A model generated the notes under the pieces. The model did not search any database. It saw nothing but the letters and a program-made list of their open reading frames with translations, and was not told the origin of the DNA. This document shows positions 1-12,994 of a stretch of 64,000 bases of DNA, in pieces. A program made the translations under genes and the position numbers. The stretch covers positions 9,389,055-9,453,054 of the forward strand of contig NW_004624781.1 in assembly GCF_000247695.1 (NCBI RefSeq), given 5' to 3'. Position 1 is the first letter of the stretch. Each line of letters starts with the position of its first letter. Origin of the DNA: Heterocephalus glaber (Eukaryota > Chordata > Mammalia > Rodentia > Bathyergidae).

Positions 1-892
1 GGTGCAGCACCATGCCCAGCCTATATGTCTCTTCTTGTAAGAACTCTAACCCTGTCACATCAGGCCCATCCTTATGATCTCGTTTAACTTCAATTACCTT
101 CTTAGAGGCTCTATCTCTAAATATGGTCATACAGGGGAACAGGACTTTGACACATGAATTTTGCTAGATGCAACTGAATCTACAGTATGTTTCTAGATGA
201 ATCTCAGAATTGGAAGAGAATACAAAGATCATCTTTTTATTAGCACATTCCTTCCTAATTACTCATTGTTCTGTTCAGCCTCTTCTTCTGAAGAGGGATA
301 GGGTGGGTGGGTATGGGCATCTTTCGGTCTACATTCTGTCTTTGGGCTCCAAGAAAGGTTATCCAAAAAGATTTCCATTGTTGCTTTCAGAGGTCTTTCC
401 CGCCTGTGGATTGCTTATTCCCACAAATGCCTCAGGGATTCCTTGGGGTCCTCCCTACCTAAGATGCTGGCTTCCTCTTGGGATTCAAAACTGTCTGCCC
501 AGCTGTTCTTTCCACATAAAGATAAGGAAACCACTAAATCGTGAGGCAGCTTTTCTTATCCTAGAGCCATTGACCATCTAGGTGAAGAGGGTGTTGGGAA
601 ACAATTCCAAGTGCAGGCCTGTAGGATTCTCCCCATTGATAGCAATGACCTCGAAAAGCATCCTCCATGGTATGAGGTCAAAGACCGAGCTTCTCTTTGA
701 AAGAGCATAACTTTCCATACTCCTCATTTTTCTCCTGTGAGACTTTTTCTTATTAAGTTGTTAGAAGTGAACTCTCTGAGAAAATCTTAAGACACTCTTA
801 TCATAATACATTCAAGAAGCTGAAAGTGCAGCTACACCAGCAGATACTTCTGTGAAAGTTAGAACAAGAGTTAGTGAGTGCCTCTCAGTGTG

Positions 893-910
893 TGTATGTG
901 TGTGTGTGTC
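893..910. repeat. (GT)n microsatellite
   Basis: Short run of GT dinucleotides with one AT interruption. Confidence 0.8.
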
Positions 911-1075
911 TCCTTTATTTTGTACCCTAGGCTCCTCATTCCCTTCACCCTAGTTCTGCCCTGCATTTCCTTCCCAGGGACATGTGAAGATTAAATTATA
1001 TAATGTATGGAATGTATGAAAAGTGCCTGGCACACAATATGCATTCAATAAATGTAAATGTTTTCTTTTCCTCTG

Positions 1076-1474
1076 TGTTAGTCAGATTTCTGTTACTGGA
1101 GTAAAAACCTAAGATAATCAAATTAAAAAGAGGAAAGGTTTACTTTGGCTCATGGTTTCAGTTCATAATTGCTTGGTCTGTTGCCTTTGGGCCTGTAGCA
1201 AGGCAGCACATCATGACAGGAAATGTGTGGTGGAACAAAGCTGCTCACCTCATCTCCTCTCATTGTGGCCAGGAGGCAAAAGGAGAGGGAAAATGAAAGG
1301 CCATGGTCCCAATATCCCCTTAAAGGGCACATCTCCAGTGACCTAACTTCCTTTCACTAGGCTCCCCTCTCCTCTCCTAAAGTTTCCACCACCTCCTAAT
1401 AGTGCTAAGGGTTGGGGACCAACCCTTGAACACATGGGTTTTTGGAGGATATTCAAGATCCAAACGATAGCACC
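1076..1474 (-). mobile_element. MaLR-type solo LTR, antisense
   Basis: On the plus strand it begins with TTAGTCAGATTTCTGTTACTG and ends near a 'TTCAAGATCCAAACGATAGCA'-like end. It contains the conserved stretches for handling of 'AAAGGTTTACTTTGGCTCA' and 'ACTTCC..CACTAGGCTCC'. This is the layout of a reversed ERVL-MaLR LTR (MST/MT type). No retroviral gene remnants accompany it. A related copy lies at 57062-57425. Confidence 0.6.
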
Positions 1475-1496
1475 ATCTAAAAACAAACTTTTAAAT

Positions 1497-1622
1497 TGAG
1501 TGTGGTAAAGTACACCTATAATCCCACCACTTGGGCAGCTGAGGCAGGAGTATCACAGTGAGTTCAAGGCCAGCCTGAACTACATAGCAAGGCTCCATTT
1601 CAACAAACAAAACAAAACAAAA
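1497..1622 (+). mobile_element. B1 SINE
   Basis: 7SL-derived layout: 'CCTATAATCCCACCACTTGGGCAG', then 'GAGGCAGGAGTATCACAGTGAG', then 'AAGGCCAGCCTGAACTACATAG', ending in a CAAAACAAAACAAAA tail. Divergent from consensus, so moderately old. Confidence 0.8.
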
Positions 1623-1846
1623 ATGAATAAAGAAAGTTTAGGAGGGACTAAACTCTTAACTATCATTTAAAATCCAAATAATGATAGCTAACATTCATTT
1701 AGCTCTTAGTTGCTGAGTGTTTAGTTAATAGCAATTATTTACTGAGCTCTTTGTAGGCATCGTACTTTTTATACATTATTAATAATGCACTCAACAGTTT
1801 TATGAGGTAAAGGCTGCATCATGCCGCACAAGAAGGAGGAGGAGGG

Positions 1847-1928
1847 GTCAGGGATTTAGCTCAGTGGTTCCAGTGTCTGCCTCGAAAGCACAAGGTCCCG
1901 AGTTCAATCCCTGGTACCAAAAAAAAGG
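1847..1928 (+). mobile_element. ID-type SINE
   Basis: tRNA-like A box (GGATTTAGCTCAGTGG) and B box (GAGTTCAATCC), then CTGGTACC and poly-A. AGGAGGAGGAG-type sequence on both sides is a probable target-site duplication in a purine-rich site. Confidence 0.85.
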
Positions 1929-2849
1929 AGGAGGAGGAGCCCATCCCACTACTACCAGAGTCAAACTAGCAACTCCTAGCCAGTCTGCACCTTGGTTCTC
2001 CTCAGCACAGGGCAGCAGAGCTGACAACCAGAAGATCGACCTGATTGAGAATGAGACCAACACCCTGGAGGACAGTTTCACTCCAGGACGGAAGTGCTAT
2101 CCTACCGCAGAGACTGGGTGAGAGAGAGTCAGGGGAGACAGACTCAGAAAAGGTGAGAGCTAGTTATACAGTACAGTCCCCGAGGCCCTCTGAGAATCTC
2201 AAGGTCAGACCAGGAAGATCACGGGGCCTGCATTCTGTGGTGAGATGCTAGGTTTTGTGGGTGTAACCTTCAGAGGGGGCTGGATCTGAAGGTGGTGGCA
2301 CTGAGTCCAGTGGTCTGCTCGAGCTCTCATACCACTGCCCACATCCGTCACAGACCAGTGGTCTGATTCACCATCAGTCAATATCTGGGGTACCTAAGTG
2401 TCTATACTAAAATGAGAGACTTCTCTGCTCTGGTTAAGGGTGGTACATGAATTGTTCTTACAGTCTGTCAGTATCCATTCTATATATGATGCTATTGTTG
2501 TTGCTGAGTTTACTACAATAGCCAAGGTGACATAGTTGGTACTGTCAATTGGTTCCCTGTATGCCAATATCTGGATTGCCTGATACTGTGGCCCATTCCC
2601 AAAGAAATGGGTACTGGGCCAAATAATCTGCAAGCTCCCCTTCCAAATAAATGGAGGTAGCTGGATCCTGGGACAGAAGCAAAGGCCAATAGTTAGTCAC
2701 ACTCAGAGGATATCACCGCAACCCACTTTGTTCAACCAGAAAACCCTAGTTCAGAAAACAAACAGACAAAAAATAGAAACATTAGAAGACAAGGCAACAA
2801 AAACGCCTCCAAACACGCCATGCATAAAAGGGGAGAAAATCCAAGGGAG

Positions 2850-3110
2850 GGGGAAGAAGAGGAGAGACATAGGAAGTAGGGAGATCTTTTTCAAATGGGA
2901 AGGTGAACAAGAGATGGAGGCAAGGGGTAGGAAGGAGAGGGAAAAGGGATAGAAAGTGGCCGGGGGTTTAGCTCAGTGGTTCCGCTGCCTGCCTCGCAAG
3001 TGCAAGGTCCCAAGTTCGATCCCCGGTACCAAAAAAGGGGGGGAATAGAAAGAAAAAGAGTGAAAGGAAAAATGGTGAATGTACTAATAAAAAAGAATAA
3101 ATAAAAAACA
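2850..3110 (+). mobile_element. L1 3'UTR fragment, split by an ID SINE
   Basis: Purine-rich G/A sequence (GGAAGAAGAGGAGAGACATAGG... AATGGGAAGGTGAACAAGAGATGG) typical of the rodent L1 3' untranslated region. It resumes after an ID insertion and ends near GTACTAATAAAAAAG. The same motif order occurs in the L1 3' ends at 16168-16515 and 38404-39296. Confidence 0.65.
2958..3036 (+). mobile_element. ID-type SINE nested in L1
   Basis: A box GTTTAGCTCAGTGG and B box AAGTTCGATCC followed by CCGGTACC and poly-A. Flanked by GGGATAGAAAG and GGGAATAGAAAG, an imperfect target duplication that shows insertion into the older L1 3'UTR. Confidence 0.85.
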
Positions 3111-3835
3111 ATTGTATGGCATAGGAATTATTATTACTCCAATTTAAGACGAAGGATTGAAGGTAAGAGTAAATAATTTATTTAAGATCACATAGCCAAT
3201 GAAAATGCATAGAACTAGGAGTTTGGCTCCAGAGTCAGCCACAAGAATAAAATTAGGAAATAAGAGAGGACCTGAAAGAGGCAAGAGAAGAAGCAAAACC
3301 TAAACTGCTTTTCTACCTTCTTTGCCAAAAACAGTTGTGCGCATTTACCTTCATTTTCCAAATGCATCTTGTGAAATATGTACATGTATTCTTATTTGTC
3401 AGAGGGGCTCAGGAGTGAAATATCTTGCTTAGGGGCACTGAGAATTTCTCAGCAGATGGCCACACGTGTCCATGTGAGTTCTCTACTGATTATGAAGGCA
3501 TCAGTAGGGTCAGGGTCTCAGGTGTGTCACTCTCCTTCCAGCTGTGGCCAAGCACTGACTGCCTGCTCCCATTTACCTTCTTGGGTCAGGAATTCTTCAC
3601 AGTGCCCCAGACTCAGGTACATATTATTTTGGTTTTATTGTTCTCTCTGTATTTAATATGCTTTGCCTTTCTAGCTGTATAACAGTTACAAGTTTATACA
3701 TGATGCCATGTTAAGATATATTTAAGTGCATTCAAATTTAGTAAGCTTACAAGTCCAGGAGATATATTCATTTAAACATACATAAATACAAATGCAAAAT
3801 AGGTCAAAGGAGAATTTTTAAAGATGTTTTGCTGA

Positions 3836-3924
3836 GGGCCGGGGATTTAGCTCAGTGGTTTTGCCACCTGCTATGCAAGCGCAAGGACCAGAATTCGATC
3901 CCTGGTACAAAAAAAAAAAAAAAA
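3836..3924 (+). mobile_element. ID-type SINE with 16-bp target duplication
   Basis: ID body with A and B boxes and a long poly-A tail. AAAGATGTTTTGCTGA occurs at 3820-3835 and again at 3925-3940, a perfect target-site duplication, so the insertion is recent. Confidence 0.9.
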
Positions 3925-4002
3925 AAAGATGTTTTGCTGAAACTGAGTTGCTGCTAGCAACATGAATGTGATGATGCTGATGGCAAAACTTCAGGCAAAA
4001 CT

Positions 4003-4147
4003 GCCATGATGTTTCTGCCTTGCAACAGGTCTAAAAGCAATGGAATCAGCCAACTATGCCCTGAAACTGTGAGCCAAAAGAAACCTTCTTTTCCTTTAAG
4101 TTGCTATCCTCAGGTATTTTGTCATATCAACAAAAAGCTAACGCACA
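4003..4147 (+). mobile_element. LTR-like fragment (MaLR 3' part)
   Basis: Contains 'CCTGAAACTGTGAGCCAAAAG', 'AAACCTTCTTTTCCTTTAAG' and 'CAGGTATTTTGTCATATCAAC', the usual 3' third of MaLR LTRs, ending near AAAAAGCTAACGCA. A similar block sits at the end of the element at 8594-8992. Confidence 0.55.
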
Positions 4148-4175
4148 TGGTGAGATATAGTATTAATCTAATTCA

Positions 4176-4255
4176 GGGTGGGTAGGGCTGGGGACTGAAC
4201 CCAGGGCCTCTTGAATGCTAGGCAAGCACTCTAAAACTGAACTACAGTCCCAGGA
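4176..4255 (-). mobile_element. dID/ID-like SINE fragment, antisense
   Basis: 'GGGGACTGAACCCAGGGCCTC' followed by 'GCTAGGCAAGCACTCTA' and 'CTGAACTACAGTCCCAGG' is a reversed tRNA-like SINE. It is more diverged than the ID copies with GGTACC ends. Confidence 0.65.
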
Positions 4256-4589
4256 CTGAATGTAGTTTTTATACTATATAATGACATATGTCAACATTTG
4301 GACATTGGTTCAGTAATTAGAAATCATCTTAAGAGTTATTCCTTTTATTACTGTCCTGGGCCTAAGTTTGAAAAGTTTCTTCTCAGCTTTTTAGTCCACT
4401 AAAGGACTAGGAATCTAAGTCTAGCCTTAGATTGAGTCTGAGTGCCCCCCTAAAACTATCCATCAAGTGCTGCACATGTCTCATCTTCTTCTTATAGATG
4501 ACTCTTGGCTCTGGGTACCATCTTCCTGTAGTTGTCAACTTCCTGCAATTGTCCCACACTGTGTTTTCCCACACTGCTATCAGGCTCTT

Positions 4590-4745
4590 GCATATTTAGT
4601 TCTAGCTCTGCTACTTACTAGCTGTGTGAACTCGGGCTCATCGCTCAGTTTGCTCAGCCTTAATCTCCCCATCTATAAAATGGTCATAATACTACATGAA
4701 CTGCTTGCTGTGTGGAGCTGTTTGGAAACTCAAATTTCATAAAGC
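4590..4745 (+). repeat. MIR element
   Basis: Contains the MIR core 'TTACTAGCTGTGTGAACTCGG' followed by 'CAGCCTTAATCTCCCCATCT' and 'AAAATGGTCATAATACTA', an ancient mammalian tRNA-derived SINE. Confidence 0.75.
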
Positions 4746-5759
4746 ATATGAAAGTATTTTAAGAATTAAAGTGCTAGTCAAATGTAAGTTGGCAGTAAAA
4801 GAGACCTTGACATATTTAATAGTCGCTTTATGATTCTTTCTATCAAAGATAGATAAAAGTATCATCCAGGACAGGTCAGTACATTGGACATTTAGGAGCA
4901 CAAGATTCTTATATTAGAGGATTTTTCCTGCCTTGGTTCTTTTAATTGCAATATGTCATATTTGAACATTGTAGTTCTCGGTGGTTTTTTTAATCTATTA
5001 CTGATGAAAATGAGAAATCATTAGTTTCTCAGATAGATTATAATTGCCTTCCCGTTCCAAAACAGAGATACCCTGTAGTGTAACAAGGTTAACCTAGAAA
5101 TAGAATCTCTCAGTTTTCTTGTTACAATATAACCACATTAAACAGAGTTTGGAAACCAAAAAATAAATGTCACCCAGAATTCTATGATCTGAACATAACT
5201 GTATATTTTCCCAATTCAGTTTAGATGTCATCCATAGGCACAAGACAGCTTAAGATGGCTACAATGACAATGGACATATCACTCGATATTTTGCCCTTTT
5301 CACTTCATATTACAGCAAGCATTTCTCCACATTTCTACATAGCCTCCATACTCATCATTATTTAATGACAAAATAATATCCCATGAACCTAATTAACTAT
5401 GATTCCCTTTGGGTCAGGACTTAGACTGTCCCTGGGTTTTTCTTTGGCTGCTACAGGTATTAATGCTACAATGGACAGCTTCTTAAATACAGCTTTTTGC
5501 CCATCTTGAAAGATAAAGTGTCAATAGTGAATTTGTTAACTCAAAGAATATGAAAATTCTTTAGCATTCTGGAAAATTTATTGCTGTTCCTTTGCAACAA
5601 GATCTCACAAATTACAATGATATTAGGCAGGTTTGATTTCACTGCAGATACCAGCAATGAGCAATTTATAACAAAATTTTACTAATAGGTACAAATGCTC
5701 TTTTAAAAATGCTGTTTTCATTTCCACAAAGGAATGACAATTTTCAAAGACTAATTCTT

Positions 5760-5853
5760 TTTTTTTTTTTTTTTTTTTGGCACTGGGGATTGAACTCGGG
5801 TCCTTGCGCTTGCGGGGCAGGCGGGAGAACCACTGAGCTAAATCCCCGGCCCC
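5760..5853 (-). mobile_element. ID-type SINE, antisense, with target duplication
   Basis: Poly-T, then GGGGATTGAACTCGGG (reverse B box) and CCACTGAGCTAAATCCCCGG (reverse A box). CAAAGACTAATTCTT flanks both sides (5745-5759 and 5854-5868), so this is a recent insertion. Confidence 0.9.
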
Positions 5854-7307
5854 CAAAGACTAATTCTTAGAAAATTTGGGCACCAAAAAGGGAAATCTAG
5901 GTTGCAGATAGTCTTTGTTGAATCTTTTTTCTACACCAAAGATGTGGGAGAGTGGGTTGGTACCAACTTCTTTTTGGAGGGCGAAAGCAGCAAGATCAGC
6001 TCTCTCACCCCCAGCACACCCAGACCTGAAATATGGAGTACAGTGGATACTATCTGAAATAGTTCACGTGTCCTTCCTGGAACTCAGCAACAGACAGTTT
6101 CAGTGTTGTTGAGCTTCTAAACCACCAACACAAGTTAAGGATCCAGGCAGGCATATAGGTTGACAGCATGCATGCTGATTACCATCCAACGACTGGCATC
6201 TCAGCTCAGTCAGAAGGAATTTTCAGGCAAACAGAAGCTGGTGCAATGTTTATAGATGCTCAGAGGGAGCCAGGCCTCTTAGCTTTCCCATTTGTGTCAG
6301 TTCCCAAGGGAACTTGAGTGGAAAAAGTCCACTCCAGTTTTTGGTTGCCATTTGCCTCAAAGAACCAAAGTGAAACTTGCCAATCACAATCCTGGAAATA
6401 GTCTGATAGTCGCAGGTATAAGGGACAATTAGGAAAGTTTTGGCATAAAAAATCAGAAAACCTTTTCACTTTCATATTTGGTTCGGACATTTTTAATAAA
6501 ATACAAAAGAAAATGACAGAGACTTCATTTTGATAAATTCCAAGTCAGTGGCAAAGTATAAAAGAAAACACTTTAATAAATAAAAGAAGACTGTTGAAAG
6601 TTGCTAAAATGATGATGTAAGCAGAAGTAATTTATGGTATTTAGAGATGTTAAACTGTACCCCATCCTGGCTTGTCCTTTACATATTCAACTTTTTTTGA
6701 TAGAAAGGTAGGGTATAGATGGGGGAAAACCTTATTTCATCTTAAATACAACAGTATGAAGCAGATATTGTTACTGTGGCTTTCGTTTTACACATGGGGA
6801 AAAAGACTCTAAGACGTAAAGGCCTTGCACTGAGGTCATACGGTTTAGAAGTATATCTTGATTCATTCAACCCTTTCTAGCTTGGCCAAGCATTGGCCCT
6901 TCCTGAATTTGAACTTGACCAAAGGTTGAAACTCTATTACACAGGCCACAAAATGAGTCTAGGATACACAGTATGGAGAGCTTGAGAGGATTATGAGTGA
7001 AGGTGTTGGAGAGAAGCCACGGGATGGAGAATGTGTGAACAGCAGGTGGCAGTAGTGTCCTCAGAGGTCCAGGTTGTCCCCTACAGTCCTTGGAGAGCAA
7101 GGTCAGTATGCATGTACTACAGAAGGCTGAGTAACACCTGATCTCTCATCTCGGATCTGTCTCCCTCTCTTTTTCTCTCCTATGGAGCCAGGCGGATTGT
7201 CTGCCTTCTCATAGATGTTTCTCATTCTCTTCGATGCATCCTTGAGGAGCAAGTGGGGGAGAAGACTGAGCAAGATGATTCAGGCATCATTGACAATGGA
7301 AAGGGTC

Positions 7308-7366
7308 CCACTCAGGACCTTGTGTTTGCAAGGCAGGCACGGTGCCACTGAGCTAAATTCCTGGCC
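7308..7366 (-). mobile_element. ID SINE fragment, antisense
   Basis: 'CACTCAGGACCTTGTGTTTGCAAGG' followed by 'GGTGCCACTGAGCTAAATTCC' is the inner part of a reversed ID element. The poly-T end is missing. Confidence 0.7.
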
Positions 7367-8593
7367 TTCCCACCTAGATTCTTAATGTAATGTGTGACCC
7401 TGGCATGGTATTTGCCTTCTCTGACCCTCCATAGCCTTAAGTGTGGATTATAATGGCCACCTGCCTCACACGGTCACGGAAATGGTGACAGGAACGTGAC
7501 ATATCCAAAGCCCACGGAAGAGTACAGCGCCCAGTACACCCTACATGCACAACACCTGTTACTTAGTATCATTATTCTTTGTAGAAGGATTTATCATTTG
7601 CAGTGGACTTTCATACCTATCATATCATTCTGTCCTCCTGCCACATTTTGAGATATAAATATCACACCCATTCAATACAGAAGGACTACCAGAAGTAAGC
7701 TTAGCATGAGTCTTAAAGTCAGACAGACTGGAAGCCAGACTCTTCTGAGGTATTTGTACAAATTACTTAATGATTCAGTGTTTCAATTTCTTTGCAAAAA
7801 GGTGATATTATGAACTGTCTTGCGGGTTTATTAACTTGTGGGTGAAGTAAACTACAGTACATACTGAAGCCATGTGATGTAGTTCCTCTTATATAATGAA
7901 CAATTAAATTATACAAAGGATGTCTTAAAACATACAGAAAAGTTACAAGGCAGACAAGTTATAATCCTACCACCCAGAAATAGCCTTGTTATCACTGCGA
8001 TGCATTCCCTGCCCACCAGCACCTGTGCCCAGATGGCATCACATATGTGTAAGCACTTTCACCAAGGGGCTGCAGCTCAGAAAGTGGCAGAGCTGGGCCA
8101 AACCCCTGCCAGGCTGCCTCCAGGACCTGATCCTTCTGCTGCACTGGCTCAGTAAAGTTAAAACTTAAATGCCTTTTTAAATTGGTGGAAAAAAACTTAG
8201 TTTTTCAATTTGAAAATATACACTTACATTCAAAAGATGCAAAGAAAGAACACAGAAATAGACTAAATAATCTTACATAGTTAAAGGCTGGAATTTTCCC
8301 CCGAAAAGTAGTGTTTTATGTGGGAAATTTTTAAATTTCTGAACATTTTGTTCAGTTCATATTTGTTTAACAAATGTTAAAACATGGGTAAATTTGGTAA
8401 AAATCAATGAACTGATCATTTGATAAATTAATTACATTGACAATTCCGTGGACTGAGTGTTCAGTTACACTGATTTTTTGGCTTATGGCAATTGGACATG
8501 GAGTATTGCTTGCTAAACTTATATACATATTGGATTGGTTAATACACAAATAAATGAATTTATTGAATGTTGCCATAAGTGAAATGATCTTTC

Positions 8594-8992
8594 GCTATGT
8601 GTCAGTTAATCTTGGTTATCAGTTGGACTGGATTAAGAGACTCCTGGAGAGGACTGAGCTGTGAGAGCACTAACCTCATTAATGGGAATGGAGTTCATAC
8701 CTGAATGGGCTGTGGGGGTGTAGCTGGAGGAATGGCCATAGGGCATGACTATGGGAACTATATCTAGTTCCTGGAGCCTTCCTCTTCGGCGCTCTTCCCA
8801 TCTTGCTTCCTGGCCTCCATGGGGTGAGCAGCTTTCTTTTGCCATGCCCTTCCGCCATGATGCTTCTGCCTTGGAGCCAGCTGGCCATGGACTGAAATCT
8901 CTGAAACTGTGATCCAGAGTAAACCTCTCCTCCTTAAGCTGTGGGTATGGGTATTTTGTCCCAGCAACGGAAAGCTGAGCAATACAATGTTT
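8594..8992 (+). mobile_element. LTR-like element (MaLR group), sense
   Basis: Starts near TGTGTCAGTTAATCTTGG and ends with 'CTGAAACTGTGATCCAGAGTAA...GGTATTTTGTCCCAGCAACGG', the conserved end of MaLR-type LTRs. It carries no protein-coding retroviral sequence. Assignment to family level only. Confidence 0.5.
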
Positions 8993-9937
8993 AAAAATGG
9001 ATGACATTACCTGATGTCAGCACTTAAGAGCCCTGAAAACTTCCCGAGACAGATAATCTGGCTCTAGTTATAGTTATACACTACAGGTATAGCCCTACTC
9101 CAAAGCTACTGATTTCTTGCCTGGTTAGAGAGAGCTGGTGCTTCTCTGTGGCATCTCAGGGTCGAAGTCCACTTCCCACAGGTCCTGGGGACTGAAGACC
9201 CAAGCTTAGCTCATCTACTCGTGGGCCACAGAACACTAGCTATGTCAGGTCAGCCTTAGGCCGATTCCCCTTTGCTATGTGAAGATAATTCTGATGTTTG
9301 CCCTGCCTTGTTCTACCATCAATGAACACCAAAGACAATGTGTACATGTTCTCTGAGAGCAGAAAATTGCTGCATGGATGTCAGTTCATTACTAAGAAAA
9401 CAAACTGATCCTGTGTGCTCTGTGCAGTGGAGGAGGCAGGAGGGGGACAGAGCTTCTTGGGGAAGGTAGGTCAGGCCTGCTCTCTAAAAAGGGTCACTTG
9501 TCACCTATCAAACTGCCTCCCCCAGCTCACCAGCTGGTGAGGAGCAGGCAGCACTAGCGGGGCTACAAACCCCCCTCCCCACTGGTCACTGGGCCACTTC
9601 AGGGGTGAAGTCAGTGCCAGAGCCAGTGAGGGGGATGAGGAGAGGGAGTGTGAATCCTGCCTCTGTCAGGCTCAGTCTCTCCTCCTCTATCCAGACTCCT
9701 GACATCCCTCACAGTTCCCCATGCAGCCCAAGAGAGGGCAGAAGGGTGTCTGCTGGCCACCTTCGGTGCCTCACAGAAAGAAAGCTGGCTGGAGGAGGGC
9801 AAGAGAGAGAAGCAGCTGGGTGGAACCTGTGGCTGTGAGGTATGTGAGCTATAAGCCCAGAGCAACATCAAAGACACAAAGGGAGGTGGGGAGAGAGAGT
9901 CGTGTCTGGAGAACCCTTCCCCCCCACCCCCCTTTCT

Positions 9938-10020
9938 TTTTTGGGGTGGTACCGGGGATCGAACTCAGGACCTTGCACTTGCTAGGCAGGCGGCAGCACC
10001 ACTGAGCCAAATCCCCAGCC
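9938..10020 (-). mobile_element. ID-type SINE, antisense
   Basis: GGTACCGGGGATCGAACTCAGG and CCACTGAGCCAAATCCCCAG are the reversed 3' end, B box and A box. The T tract is short and interrupted. Confidence 0.88.
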
Positions 10021-10330
10021 TTCCTCTTCCCTTTTTTCAAGTGTAAGAATGAAATCATCACAGGAAGAAGTATAAATAAAGATGTCTTTAAAGGGAAGCT
10101 AGCCGTCAGCCTTGACTTGGAGAGTTTGAATGGGTGGCAGACATTCCAGCTGCAGTCAGGAGCCCTTCCGCTGCTGAGTGCTGCCAGGCAGTGGTCCAGG
10201 GCCTGGCCTCACACCCAGGCCACTTGCCCCCAGCCAAGCAGTGAATTTACAGCCCACTCATTCCGGTTCACCCTCTCTTTTATGGGTGGCTCAGCCTTAG
10301 GGAGGCGCTTCTTCTAAAAGCTTTTCCCAG

Positions 10331-10514
10331 CGGGGTGCGTGGTGGTGCATGCTTATAATCCCAGCACTCTGGGAGGTTGCGACTGGAGGGCTGCAAGTTT
10401 GAGGTCAGCCCCTGGGCAATTTAGCAAGACTGCCTCAAACAAAATGAGACAGGACAAAAGGGATGGGGATGTAGCTCAGTGAGAAGGCCCTGGGTTCAAT
10501 CCCTAGTACTGAAT
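10331..10514 (+). mobile_element. B1-dID dimeric SINE
   Basis: Left half is B1-like ('GGTGGTGCATGCTTATAATCCC', 'GCACTCTGGGAGGTTGC'). A linker (CAAACAAAATGAGACAGG) joins it to a right half that is a deleted ID monomer ('GGGGATGTAGCTCAGTGAGAAGG', 'GGGTTCAATCCCTAGTACTG'). The dID part lacks the middle of the ID sequence. Such dimers are known from several non-muroid rodent families. Confidence 0.75.
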
Positions 10515-12374
10515 GGATGGATGAATGAATGACTAAATGCACATTCCTCTGGACAGTCCTTCAGGGCTCAAAGCACTGGTGTACAAACTCTGAAGTGGAA
10601 CATTCTGAGGGTTACCCAATCTTGTTATTATGTTAATATAGCTCCCCCATCTCACCCCTCAGAGATCTGGTTCCATGTAGCCTGAACCCCAATTCCACGA
10701 CTTAGGACCAGGGCTGGTTTAAGACTATTCCAGGCCCCAGGGTCTTCTCTAATTATGAAGTCCACATTCCACATCATATCTAACACACTAGAATATAGTC
10801 ATATTTCACATAAACACATAATTTTTACCATGGGAAAGATCAAAAGGGTTATTACTCTTGCTTTTGAAATTATTTAGCTACAAGTATTCATTTACTGCAG
10901 GGCTGGCTGGGCTCCCCGGCCTGTCACCACACATGCGCAAGAAATTTTACACAGTGAGAAAATCAAACCTTACCATTATGCCCAAACACAGAATTTAGAA
11001 CCGCTAATTTAAAAAAGGAACAAAGTTGACATAATTCCATGTTTTATGGACATTTAATTAAAATGTATTACTTTCAGTTTTATTCTTTTCTCTTTGTGTT
11101 TTAGATCCCATAAATTTTGTGCGTGCTTTTGAGAGGCCTTTGAAAAGAGCTCTTTGGCTGGGTGCTTGATCGGGATGGTGGTGGTGGTGGGGACTGACCT
11201 GCTGGCTCTGCTTGTGGTTGTTGAAAGCCCTGGCCTGTCCCTCACCTCCCTTCCAGCCCCTTTCTGATTCCATGCTCCTGTGTGTCTGCCTGTCCTGAGG
11301 CTATGGCTGGTATTAAAACTGGTTACAAAGCTCTGCTTCTTCCTTCTTCTACCAGAAACTTGATCATTCTGAGGGCCATGGAGCGAAGTCACTTAGGTAC
11401 CTGGCAACCTTTTGCCTTCCGTTTGGCTCCAGCCTTTTCCACCCGGTGCCCACCCTCCTCTCATTCTGCACCCTCCCAAGGGTCTGTGCCTGCAGCGCAG
11501 CCTCCCCAGCCCGGGGCAGCACTCCAGGGAGCCCATACCACAGTGGCCACCTCTCTTTGCTGGCTGGTTCTTTCTTCAACAGCAGGGTTTCGGGGCAGGC
11601 CTGCAACTCCCAGCCCCCTCACATCTGCAGAACAACATTTTCCCTGCCCCTTTCCACAAGCTTGAACCTATGCATCTTATCCCCACACAGCCCCCTGGGC
11701 AGAAGCTGCCTTTGGGGATGGCCCAAGACAGGACCTCGCCATCTGTCAGGACAAGGCTTTTGCTTGCCTTTGGACATCTTCTCACGGATAGAGAGCATGG
11801 AGATGAATCAGAATTCTGGCTCCATTTCCCCTGCTTCTGCTCCTGCTTCTGTGTCCTTTGACCCTTTGACTTTCAAACTACCTCCGTGGGACTGAGATGT
11901 ATCTCCATGGGACAGCTGGGGAGTCAAACTAGGCCTCTCCACTCCTAGTCCTGGGCTCGCTCCGACAACTGTCTTTCATTTCTAGCTTTCCTCAGGGAAG
12001 AAATGCACTGCCCTCTGAATTCCCTTCAGCACATAGAGGTTCTGTGCCAGCTGAGGTAAGGAGGCCACAGAGGGTGGGAGGGAGGGGTGTGGATAGAAGG
12101 GGAGCTCTTCCCTTAGCCTCAGGAGGCAAAACAATGCCCAGTACTCTTTGGGGTCCATGGAAAGACTAACTTCTTTCATAATCAGAAAAAAACATCCTGT
12201 TGGTTCAAAGAAAATGTCCTACTATATCAATATATTTGTCTTACCAATGCAGAGGTAAAATACAATTTTAAATTTAATTTTTTTTAATGGAGGAAAGAAT
12301 GCATAAAGGCAGAAATACCCAGGGTCTATAGTAGTCATAAGTCCTGGTGGAGAAGAGTCTTCTCACTGAATTTT

Positions 12375-12450
12375 TTTGGTACCAGGGATTGAACTCAGGA
12401 CCTTGTATTTTCGAGACAGGCGCGGTGCCACTGAGCTAAATCCCTGGCCC
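12375..12450 (-). mobile_element. ID-type SINE, antisense, with target duplication
   Basis: Reversed ID with GGTACCAGGGATTGAACTCAGG and CCACTGAGCTAAATCCCTGG. TCACTGAATTTT is repeated on both sides as the probable target duplication. Confidence 0.88.
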
Positions 12451-12994
12451 CTCACTGAATTTTACATGTGAAGGTCTACTTAATGGTTAGTTGCGCTACT
12501 GGAGTGGGGGACTCAGCTGTACCTCTTAGCCTACAAGTGACATTAGTTCTGACATATAAATTAAAAAGCTGGTTCTGCCAGGCCAGCCAGAAGGTTTTGG
12601 TTCTAAATTTCCAGTCTTCTTAGGGGATTGTCCTTAAGGGGAAAAAATAGCATAAAGCTCTGTCATGGTTTAGGATCAGATTGGCTCTTCATTTCACATC
12701 AAGTCAGCAGGCTTGGGGACACTGACTGCCATGCCCTAAACATCACAGGTGACAGTAGACGTGAGGTCAGGAGGGCCAGGCTCTGTGGAGAAGACTGGAT
12801 CTTTCTGCTAGAGGTGCTTGGTTTTCTCCTTTGGGTTGCATCCCAGTGACTGCTCAACCCAGGGCTCCCTAAAAGACCCATGGCCAGTCTATCAGCAAGC
12901 CCAGGAGCCTTGCATTGCTCATCTTCAAACTGATGGCTCAGCCCTATGCTCATGAGCATTTGCAGCAGAAGACGGCATGGGATGGTGAGAAGCA

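Noticed and set aside
1076..1474. Possible endogenous retroviral genes near the LTR-like segments
   Set aside because: No gag, pol or env-like frames are seen between or beside them. They appear to be solo or fragmentary LTRs.
2958..3036. tRNA gene candidates from intact A and B boxes in ID copies
   Set aside because: The copies lack a cloverleaf acceptor stem, carry poly-A tails and are flanked by target duplications. They are SINEs.
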